Shown here piece by piece: positions 41,001 through 49,600 of a stretch of DNA of 64,000 nucleotides (positions within the stretch are counted from its first letter, which is position 1; every line of letters begins with the position of its first letter). Below the pieces are notes generated by a model, which worked only from the letters and a program-made list of their open reading frames with translations, did no database searches and had not been told where the DNA came from. Source of the stretch: Leishmania mexicana MHOM/GT/2001/U1103 (lineage: Eukaryota > Euglenozoa > Kinetoplastea > Trypanosomatida > Trypanosomatidae); the NCBI RefSeq assembly GCF_000234665.1, contig NC_018321.1:162594-226593 (forward strand), in the 5' to 3' direction. A program made the translations under genes and the position numbers.

Positions 41001-43958
41001 GACTGCCTGGGAAGTGTTCGAATCAATGTAAAAGTTTGGATTGTTCATGCCGAGCTTCTGTTCACCTTGCGTGAATAGGGCCGATGTGCTCACAGGCATC
41101 GAGCGTTTTCTCCAAGTCCTGGTGCCGTGTGTCCGTGAGTGGCCTGCGGAAGTTGCCCGGGACGATGTCGGCGACGAGGAAGCGCCGCGGCTTCCAGTGG
41201 AAGAAACCTTCTTGAGCCTCAGGCCGCTCGCCCCGGTCGTGCCGCTAGTGCTGCCGGGCCTCTTCTTATCTTTTGACTTGGTAACCGCGGCGGACGAGTT
41301 GGTGAGTCGAGTACCATCGTGCTGCGTAGCCGTGGTCTCACCCACTCCGCTACCCGGCGCGGCGCGGGCCAATTCACTTGACTTGTTAAGAAGCACCGCG
41401 CGACCACCCGCAGGTGAGGCCAATGCCGAGGACGCGTTTTTGCTAGTCTTGAGCGATGCGAGGTCAGCGGTGTCGGGCACTGAGAGCAAGCCTCGTGCAC
41501 CGCCTTCACCGCTGCCATCCGCAGGCATTGGCAGCGACTCACCAGTGGTAGCGTTGACAAGCACATCATGCGCACAGTGCGGGCACACCACCACGCTGGG
41601 CGTGAGAGGGAGCGCAGCCAATCCACCCGCCACCTGCTCCGCCACTGTTGCGCAACTACTCGCACGGTTACGCTGGCCCGTGTTTGTTGTAGCAGAGATG
41701 GCAGCAGGCAGCGTAGCGGGAGAAGGTGGGGTGTACTCCACAGACTGGCCCGCACTCGCTGCAGCAGTCTCCGCAGAGGGCGACGCTGCGGAAGATACCT
41801 CCGCAGCATCCTTCCCATCGGTGGTGCCGTCGCGAGTCTGCGCCTTGGGTGTGGACTGTAATTGGCTCTCTGGCGACGCTCTCATGTCAGCGGCACTAGT
41901 GGAACCGCTCTCCTGTCCCTCCGATGTGTTGTAAGGGCCTCCGATCTTCGTGAGCCGCGAAGTTGGCGCAGTTGGATGCCCTGCGGCGCCGTCTCCCTGT
42001 CCAAGCAAGGAGGACTCCGCAGATGTCGGCGGCCTCTGCGCGCCGGACGTAGCAGACGACCTGTTCGATGTAGCAGATCCTGTAACGTGCTCCCCCTCTG
42101 CCTTGCTGCCGCCCTGCCCACACCCAGTGGGCACCGAGGTGGGCGGCACCTTGGCCGCGCCAGCACCCGTGAGAGACCCTTTTCGCCACTCCGCCTCCCC
42201 TGGCCCCTGCGCCGAAGAATGCGAGCCACGGCCTCCTGATCTGGAAGTCGGAGCTGAGCCAGAACGGTCCTGCACCGACGTGCCACCAAATAGGCCTCCA
42301 CGCTGCAGGCGCTGGCCTTTGCCGCCGGCCGCCGACGCAGCGGCTGCAGCAGCAACAGATGTGTCCCTGCCTGTCGTGGACAACCGCTGTTGCTGCTGTT
42401 GGAGTGCTCTCGCCTGCTGCAACTCTTCTACGAAGCTGTTCTCCTGCTGAAGCAGGCCGACCAGGCCTCTGCCGAATCGACTCGCGCCCTCCTGCAGCGA
42501 CTGCGCGATACCTTGTGCAAATTCTGGTGCCTTGGCCTTGTGCCACTCCTCGCGCACCTCCGGCAGCGTCAGGCGGCGTCGCAGCACCTCTTCCTCCATA
42601 GTGCTGAGGAACCCGACCAGCTCAGCGGTCGTGTGCAGCAACGTGCACTGTGCGTCAACGCAAAGTAAAAGCTCCTGCTGCTGCCGACTGGCATCATCAA
42701 TATGCGTCCTCGACAGGCGATCAATCGTGCGGCGGATCTCGAAGGCGAGGGCGCCAAAGGACCGCAGTGGTGGCGGCACCTCAGCTTCGGCAGCCACGCC
42801 AATTTCGTCATCGTCGCCTCGCGGATCTGTCGCCAGATCCTCCCCGGTCTGGAGGTTGACCAGTTTGGCGTAGAGCTCCTCCTGGTCGCCGGCGAAGTAT
42901 GGAGTGTACACGCATGTGTGTTGCGCCATGGTGTCCTCGCGCAGCATCGCCTCAGCCTCGTAGGCCTGCAAGGCGAGCTGCACGTGCTGACGGTACTGCA
43001 CGTGCTGAGCAAGAACAGAGTCCTTCTCCTCGCCGAGGCGCGACAAGCGACCCTCGAGGTCCGCCATGCTCAGCTTCATACGCGCCTCCTGTGAGCGCCC
43101 CTCGACGTCGGCGGCGATGCGGCCAAGCATGTCCGCCGTGTACGCATGCGAGTTTGCGCCCTCGCCACCATCCTGCAGCCCGTCCTCCTCGCCTTCGCGC
43201 AAGCCATCCCTTTGCCCAGCCGTGGGCCCGTAGCGGAGCTGCCCACACTTGCCCAGTTCGCGCCTCAGCGTGCCAATGACAGCCTCCTTCTGCGAGAGGG
43301 TGACAAGGCTCTCGGCGACGCGGCTCTGACTGAGTTGCAGCTCTTCCTCCCTGCGCAGAAGCTTGGCGCGCAGTGTGTCGAGTGCCGTGCGGCCCTGGCC
43401 CACCTCCCGCCCAAGCTGCTCCACGGCCACCTCCAGCTTTGCCCGCTGCTGGTGCAGTTGCGTGTTTCGCTCCTCCGCCTCTTTGTTCCGCTTCTGGAGC
43501 ACGGCGTACTCATCCTTGAGCCGCAGCATATCTTGGTGGAGGAGGGAGTAGTGCTGGTTGCGGGTAAGAAGGTCAGCCTTGGTACGCTCCAGCACCTGCT
43601 TCGTGGCGGCAAAGCGGTTCTGCACGGCCTCGAAGAGTTCGAAGGAGACCTGGATCATCGGGACGGTGCTGGCCGGGGGAGTGGCGTCGCCAGAAAAAAG
43701 ACGCTGGATCGTCTCGTAGTTGGGGGCGCCGACCACATCCAGCAGTTTTTGGTACTCCCCCGCGAGCTGTGCCGCGCTGTAGGTGGTCGGAGCACCGTCG
43801 GCTGCCGGCACGGGCGCCGCCGTAGGGTAGGACAAGTCGGTAGCGCTGGCAGCCGCCGGTGGTGGTACTGCCGTTGCATTCTTTGTTTGCCTCCACAACG
43901 GCGACCGATCGCCATCGGTCACCGCGGTCTCCTCCACCCTCCCGCCGTTGAAGGACAT
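38016..43958 (-). CDS. Large coiled-coil, low-complexity protein of unknown function
   Basis: 1980 residues from the Met at 43958 (MSFNGGRVEETAV); a Met at 44045 would add 29 residues. Residues about 115-250 form a strong heptad-like coiled coil (LKDEYAVLQKRNKEAEERN onward). A second helical region (about 390-530) contains EEEVLRRRLTLPEVREEWHK and a Gln run. A shorter coil lies near 1030-1075 (DCQDRLAYTTQELQDMQLAN). Between them the chain is Ser/Gly/Ala/Thr-rich and probably disordered. One CPHCAHDV motif (single CxxC) occurs near residue 800; without a partner pair it is not called a zinc site. A scaffold or cytoskeletal role would be typical for this kind of protein in trypanosomatids, but this is a guess. 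Confidence 0.82.
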   Translation of the reverse strand: MSFNGGRVEETAVTDGDRSPLWRQTKNATAVPPPAAASATDLSYPTAAPVPAADGAPTTYSAAQLAGEYQKLLDVVGAPNYETIQRLFSGDATPPASTVPMIQVSFELFEAVQNRFAATKQVLERTKADLLTRNQHYSLLHQDMLRLKDEYAVLQKRNKEAEERNTQLHQQRAKLEVAVEQLGREVGQGRTALDTLRAKLLRREEELQLSQSRVAESLVTLSQKEAVIGTLRRELGKCGQLRYGPTAGQRDGLREGEEDGLQDGGEGANSHAYTADMLGRIAADVEGRSQEARMKLSMADLEGRLSRLGEEKDSVLAQHVQYRQHVQLALQAYEAEAMLREDTMAQHTCVYTPYFAGDQEELYAKLVNLQTGEDLATDPRGDDDEIGVAAEAEVPPPLRSFGALAFEIRRTIDRLSRTHIDDASRQQQELLLCVDAQCTLLHTTAELVGFLSTMEEEVLRRRLTLPEVREEWHKAKAPEFAQGIAQSLQEGASRFGRGLVGLLQQENSFVEELQQARALQQQQQRLSTTGRDTSVAAAAAASAAGGKGQRLQRGGLFGGTSVQDRSGSAPTSRSGGRGSHSSAQGPGEAEWRKGSLTGAGAAKVPPTSVPTGCGQGGSKAEGEHVTGSATSNRSSATSGAQRPPTSAESSLLGQGDGAAGHPTAPTSRLTKIGGPYNTSEGQESGSTSAADMRASPESQLQSTPKAQTRDGTTDGKDAAEVSSAASPSAETAAASAGQSVEYTPPSPATLPAAISATTNTGQRNRASSCATVAEQVAGGLAALPLTPSVVVCPHCAHDVLVNATTGESLPMPADGSGEGGARGLLSVPDTADLASLKTSKNASSALASPAGGRAVLLNKSSELARAAPGSGVGETTATQHDGTRLTNSSAAVTKSKDKKRPGSTSGTTGASGLRLKKVSSTGSRGASSSPTSSRATSAGHSRTHGTRTWRKRSMPVSTSALFTQGEQKLGMNNPNFYIDSNTSQAVSPSRRSEDNVGAALSEAAGVSASELALALSDCQDRLAYTTQELQDMQLANAALQAQLTAALAAAAASAPAPGPSMSAGPDSTTGAASSSGATGPAAGSAATQKAAGGHQATPRSPVYPGKKVHEYAKSTTTIFQTASNSPHSGPGAAEEAMRASGEVVEINQVATSVNRKPHHHSGSALPTKQHQSTHAGAHRGGAADGDGFTKASTAGAASGGKDGLTDESSGAVLNHYTHGSSSTASSPASPSFPGHSCGTARHVAHKVEESGTTGNTSMPGIAAARGSQSTTGFQQSSSTSAMAKCDPILNVEAMGDGAPQSRGGNMVGGAASIYESNTNAFRHERPSPFVSPPPQGHHSKRAGGGLAAASATQPQYGNTSTLRPVWGSACLPALNRRPQALTGATTSSTGATGSGALHRAIASSASVPHKTQTLGLVITNSRVTGATAMQPERADPGAYVSSAAKGSGDGHANSAGGHSVAYKLLSESPRPLMRGLHRCALPSLPPLSSSQAPLQQHLWSTHASSSKSGRRPPSSTSRSSRVPVPALPTGMEAGTQHSHQTLATGAATTSAPASWLSVLGSNIRSSSPPHISSSTMPQQSVSAWMSSPISTAVAAAIAAAINVGSDGPAQLSTDATYPPAAATALNKRQQLMIAYQQLRLCLGQSVSPLCSGRGGAQPSSTAVGGVSDVQAAGWPRGGAGYVERNTGTRGRLRQVMARPVRGTWVRGYLYETPILASPAGVPPSDTSMTFGAIVGRPGVDSHFSSPCTASGHPAARTWQDALGQSIPCTSGAPIPQAFTYLATPAETQRQWSSKRFGRSNYGPFALPASSTTGTMARRWCQRKPRTWQQQKRWHISQSRDAAAGGGGTLCRAPYAPATERVAGSTEGLNMQQVPLTLAQQRATQLSQFQFMAPSAATVRPLSSARQLTGPNFMSTYVRTRKQRRNACAVPHQAKRDPMQRAVKRTVYTVSVASSRSSLSDVFDSTPSQEVLTPFLPSYHE

Positions 43959-45415
43959 AGTGGATACGGTGGTGTGTGACGAATGACGTATGTTGGAGGG
44001 GTGGGGTGTGCGCACGAAAGTGTGCCAGAGGCGAGGAGCGCACAACGCTCAGCCCTCCGTCGGTGCACCGAGACCGAGAAAGCCACAGACACACACACAC
44101 GCCGGCACAGACACCAGCGCCAGATCCAGCGCGAAAGAGAGAGGCCAAAATGAAGGAAAAGGGTGCAATGTGGACAGGACCGACAGCAGTGGTCAGTGAC
44201 GGAGACCCAGCTAGCTAACCCGATGCACACAGTGCGTGGTTGTGTGCCGCTGCTTGAGTATGGAGGGGGGAGGGGGAGAACACAGCGGGGGGAGGCGGAA
44301 GACAGAAAGGCCACAGACACACTAGAGGACGCACCCACACGCACACAGAGTGGTCACTGAGTCTTTTGCGCTGGGCGAAGGGGACCTCAACCTGTGCTGC
44401 AGAGCAGCTGTGTGCCAGAGGCAGTCGTCACAGTGAGGGTAAAGAAAGTGTGTGGGCACGGGTGTTTCTCTATGTATGTATGTATGTGTGTGTTTATGTG
44501 TGTGTGTGTGCCCAAGGAGTGCGAGGCGCATGTATCCGTCACAGTCGATAGGAAGAGTGGAGAAGAAAGATGAGGGCAGCAGGATAGCGAGAGGAAAGGG
44601 TGAGGACAGATCTCCCTCTACTCGGAGGGCGCGTGACTGCGCCTCAGCGCATCCGTGTGTGCGTGTGGGGCCTCTCTGTGCCTTCGTCCTCTTACTTTAT
44701 TCTACAGCCCTCTCTCTCTCGTCAACCGCGTCGCAGCGAAGACGTCCGTGCGCGGAGAAGGGGGGAAGAGGGGTACGCAGAGCCTCGTCAACGGACACGC
44801 AGACATGTCACACAAGCGCCCATCCCCACGTCCACCCTGCGAGGAACGTACGCGGCTGGCACAAAGTCCCTGAAAAGGGGCAGTCGCGCGCCAGTCTACT
44901 CGATCACCCATGACAATGCCCGGGCGGGGTTGGCTCCTCCTTGCCCTCAAAGCGGGCGTGTACCTATATAAACATAGATAGGGAGGTGTGTCTGTAGCTG
45001 TGTGTGTGTGTTTGTGTGCCCGAGAGCGCACATCTGGAGAGTCGTCTCTGCCTTTGCAGTCCTCTCGCAGCACGCGCGCCGCACCGGGCATAGCCCAGAC
45101 GACGGCAGCAGTGAGCGTAGGCACCCCAAAAGGAGAAGAGCAAGGAGCAGCAGACCGCGGACGGTGGAAGGGCGCGGCCCCGTGACCCTCCCCTCCCGCC
45201 ACGAGAAAAGGGAGAAAGAAAGACACAGAAGGGCAGCGCGAGACGGCCACCACAACGACAAGGGCGAAGCGCCCGATGGGTGCACACATGCCGCTGTGCT
45301 GCGGCTGCAACCCCTCTCCCTTGGACTTCGATAGACGGCAACGCCTCCTCCGCAGCCCTTCCGTAAGCCTCACCCAAGAGGTCCAAAATCGCAGGAGCAC
45401 GTAGCAGAGTGGCTT
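43959..45415. other. Intergenic region upstream of the 1980-residue protein gene
   Basis: About 1.5 kb of UTR-like sequence with GT runs (44480-44512, 44995-45017) and purine-rich tracts. Part of a minus frame of 372 codons (44964-46082) falls here. Its composition is not like the neighbouring proteins, so I do not call it as one gene. Confidence 0.45.
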
Positions 45416-45735
45416 CTACCAGACACGCATGTTGGCCTCCTCGTCTGGCGAGTATTCGTTCTCGTGGGCCGCGCAGAACTTCGAGCCGAAGCCGCCGACG
45501 AACTGCGGCATAGCGATGCCCACCTCTCGGTCCCAGCGGAATCTTTGGGGGGTTGATGAGGGCGGATTCACCGCCCACATCGAACATCCCGTCGCACCCC
45601 CGCGGATCACCGTACGAGAGACTGCGCTTCTGGCACGCACACCGCACTGGAAGAGGTGGGCACGTCGACCACATACTGAAAAGCCGGGCCCCAGCCAATC
45701 CTGTCAGACCCAGCTGGGCGGCGCTTGGCACCGCG
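45416..45735 (-). pseudogene. Suspected frame-broken gene remnant
   Basis: Over about 320 bases protein-like text passes through three minus-strand frames in order. One frame carries GPAFQYVVDVPTSSSAVC and ends near 45625; a second carries GCDGMFDVGGESALINPP at about 45545-45605; the third carries FRWDREVGIAMPQFVGGFGS and ends with NMRVW and a stop at 45416. These pieces have mixed, globular-looking composition, unlike the Thr-His, Cys-Val and Arg-Gly text of the surrounding UTR frames. The simplest reading is the C-terminal part of a decayed gene with at least two frameshifts; sequencing errors in an active small gene are the alternative. I do not recognise the family. Confidence 0.35.
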
Positions 45736-46600
45736 GATTTGGGGGCGCAGCCACGGAAGGGAGGGAGGGAGTAGGAGAGGTGGAGGTGCAAAGATAGGCA
45801 AGCTGGGGAGAGCTTGCAGAAGGGAGCGAGCACGCACGCAGAGAGGACTTCGAAAATATGCGCGACAGTGCGGCCAGCCTCATCTCTCCCCACCTCCCCC
45901 AAAAGGCAGGGAGGGGTATATACTCCAGCGTCACACATGCATGTCGCACATGCCAGCGCCATGCTCGTGTATGGGAGAGGGGCGACAATGCATGTACCGA
46001 GCCGGAGCGTCGATGCCGGGCGAAGCAGATGCAAGAGAGAGGAGTGAGGGCTACCCCCCCCCCACCACCACCACCCCTGCAACTGCCACCGCCACTGCCA
46101 CCTTATTAGAGGTGGACGTACCGCAGCGGTGTATGATGTCTGCTGCCCCTGCTGCCCTGATTTTTTTCCACGATCTCCTGCTTGGTGGTGCGAGAGGTGT
46201 GAAGACGAAGACGGAGGGCGACGATGCTGTGCCTTCGCAGCGAGTTACACTCGACTCGCGTTGTCTTTCGCTTGCCGCTACCTTCAAGTATGCGAAAAGA
46301 CGTCATCACAGACGTCGACCCGTGCGCACGCGTGCACCACCATCACCACCCCGCGCCTCACCGAGGCATAATCCCCCTCCCCTCCGCCCCTGAAATCCTC
46401 CGTCTTCTGTCCATCACCGCTGCCTCAGTGCCCGTGGCGACGCGGTGGGGCTTTCCTGCTCGGTTAGCCATATCTCCCCCCTCCCTCTCCTCGCGGGTAC
46501 GTGTTGATGCGTCAGTGGAAGGATGCGCAAAGTCGGGGAGCACCACACGGGCAACAACGCCCGCGGAGGCAAGCTGCTGTGACACACCCATCCGCCTCCG
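45736..46600. other. 3' flank of the RMC1-like gene
   Basis: About 0.9 kb, probably 3' UTR. It contains a run of C followed by ACC/CAC repeats near 46050-46080. No intact gene seen. Confidence 0.4.
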
Positions 46601-49600
46601 TCATGCTCCGCCTCGCTGCTTTAGCTCGTGCCAGCCCTGCTCCATCTGGCGAAGCAGTTGCTCGTGGCGTACCTCGTGCACGTGGAACCGACCGTCGACA
46701 TTAGGCGAAGTGGGCGCAGCGAGCGAGCCCTGGCCGGAATCCGCGGCCTCCATTGCTCGTGAAGGCAACAACGCGCGGGCCGTCGGCTTAACCAGCAGCC
46801 TCTTTGCCACGGTGACGTACACGCGATGCGCGGCTTGAACTTGTCGCTCCAGCGAGCGCATCCGCCAAGACCGCAGTGGGTTCGAGGCGAAATCAGCTGC
46901 GGCAAGCTGGTGCTGAGATGCGACGGGGGCGCCACCGGCGTTGGAGAAGAGCGCCTCTTCCGCCCAACGCACACACCGCCACGCGCCATCCAGCACGGAG
47001 AGGGCCAGGGAGTCCCATGACAGCACGCGTGTCTGCCGACGGTGCGACAGCGCCGGCGATGGTGCAACCACTGGCACCTCAGCGAGCTTACTCTGCTGTG
47101 GAACCCGCTGCAGCACCGCTGCGGCAGCGGTGAAGTGGGAACGGCAGATGTACGCCTCCGCGACCTCCAGTAAGAAGCCGCGCGCCTCCAGAAGACGCAC
47201 CGCCTCCTCAAACAGAATCTCCGTCTCCTCCGCGTCGTCACCGGGGCAGAAGGGAGAGAACGACACATCCGCGCTTTGCTGCGCCATTGGCGTCGCCGCA
47301 GTCAGGGATGTGGGAGCAGAGGCCGCTGCACCGGACGACTCAGCGCGGCGCTCCGCTGAGGGCTCGCCCGCGTTGAGGCGACGCGCACGCGCGTCAGCTG
47401 CGTCGCTGCGCCGCACTGATGCGCTCACTTCTTGATATGCGGTCCACCAATCCAGAAGCCAGCGCGCCGTGGCCTCGTTTCGCTCCAGTACCCCTTGTCG
47501 CAGCAGCTCCTGCACACGACGTGCAGCGCTACAGACGGATGGCGATTGGGAAGACACAAACGGACTCGCTAGAGTGTCGCCCACGTCGCAAAGAACGATC
47601 TCGAGAAGCAAGTGCTGGAGTGGCGGCTCCACTGGAATGGCGGCGCTGTGCAGGAGCCGCACATAATCGCAGAGGAGTCCTTCGAGTTGGCGCCGCCTCT
47701 GCGGCTGTTGCTGCTGCTGGGGGTGGCATGGTAAAGATGATTGAAGGGCTGCCCAAGTAGGAGCAAACACCTTCTGTAAAATGAGCTGCTGCAGCTCGGC
47801 GGAGCTGATGAGGAGCCCACCAGATGCCTCAGAGCTGGCTGCACGCGCAACATCCGCGCCGCCAACCCCTCCTGCGAGGGCCAAAGAGCGCTCTCGCTCC
47901 ACCGCGACGCAGCGGGCGGAAAACGCGGTTTCGAGCGTGAGGTTCTCCAGCATGCACGTCCATAGAGCGTACAACTGCTTGCCTGCGACGACCGGTGTCG
48001 ATGTTGTGGCCATGCACAGAAGATGTCGCAACGCATCCACCTTTGAGTACTCAGCTGGGTCCGTCTGGGACACTCCAACACCGTTGCAGTCGCCATCATC
48101 GCCCTCCAGCCCCACTGCCTGGCCGGTGAGCTCACCTAGAAGGCCGACAAGAGCGTGCGTGCTGCTGGTGCTGCGGCCGTTGGCCGAGCGAGCCGGAAAC
48201 ACTTGATGGCGCCGACACAGGAAGCTCACATAGGAGCGGACAAGCCCAGCCGCTGCTTCGCCATTCAAGGCGTTTACATCGAGGCCTTGCTCCTGCTGCA
48301 GCGAGGAAGGATCCTGGCCGGCGTGGTTGCTCTCGCGGCTGAAGTCCACAAGCAGACGCCACACCGCCACCCGCGCGGCGTCTACACGGCACACGCGCAG
48401 CGTTCCGTCCGATGCCTTCATCACCAGTGGTAGCCGCGGGCCCCCCAGCCACTGATAGTCGCTGTAGACGATCGGCTCACTGGCCCTCGGTGCATCTCCA
48501 CTGCTGCCTGCGCCTCCCTCCTCAGAACCCTCCACTGCTGCAGCGGCACCGCAGCAGTACAGCGGATACATCAACGGTACGGCAGATGCGGCAGCGGCAG
48601 CGGTGGTGGTAGGATCCGACGCGCTCATCGCCAGCATTGAGCTGCTCAACACGGACAGCATAGATCTGAAGTCGGCCGATGGAGCTTGGTGCTCCAATCC
48701 CACTTTCCTACGATGCGAACGGTCACGCTGCTGCTGGTGCTCACCCGCGAGTGAGTCGGCGGTGGCGGCCTGCGCAGCGCTAGAGGCGGCAGTTGGCGGA
48801 TGGGGCGCTGTTGGTGACGGTAGCAGCAGTGAGCGTGACGTTGCTGCTGAGGCGTCATCGACGTCGTCAGTGATGCTGCTGTCGCTGCGGTGGTGCGGCC
48901 ATGAGAACTGGAAGCGGCCAAAGCCACTGTTTGCCACCCCATGCGAAGCCGAAGTCGCACCCCCTCCAGCTCCCAACGAAGGATCCGGTTCAGAAGAATA
49001 GTGCGCTGAGTCAGCGGCGTTGTTTGCGGCGCTGGCAGTGGTAGGCTTATGCGCCCGCACCCCCGCGCCAACGGGGTCTGAGTTCACCGCCTTCCATACA
49101 TGGCTCCGTGCCGGCGTGCTCCTCCTTACGTTACGAGAAGCGGTAGCGGCGCCCATGCGAGACACGCTGCCGCCGCCGCAATCTGCCAGGTCGTACACAG
49201 CCGACCGTGCCGTGTCCGGGGAGTGTATCACGATGAGGTTGTCAACCACTTGTACACAGAAGGGGACTGAACGCGGCGGCTGCGGCAACGGCGCGCCAAG
49301 GGCGTCAGCTCCTACGGCATCCGGCAACAGGTCTTGCATAGACGCTTGAAAGTCGCGAGACGGATGCGAGATTACTGCAGTCAAGGACAGCCGCACAGCA
49401 TGAACAAAGAAGCCGCCACACACCTTGGGCGGCGGCGCAGAGGCGGTGGCGAACGATGCCGCCGCCGTGAGCCGGCTCAAGAGTGAGTCGCTATGCGCTG
49501 CTTCAGCGACCGACGCTGACGCGCCAGCACCGGCGACTCCGCTGCTCAGTGCCCTCTCCGTCTGCGACATACCGGGCAAGGGTTGGCATCCGTGCTCTTT

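Noticed and set aside
44964..46082. 372-codon minus-strand frame as a single gene
   Set aside because: The N-terminal and C-terminal parts are low-complexity UTR-like text. Only a short central part looks protein-like, and it continues in other frames, so a broken remnant is more likely.
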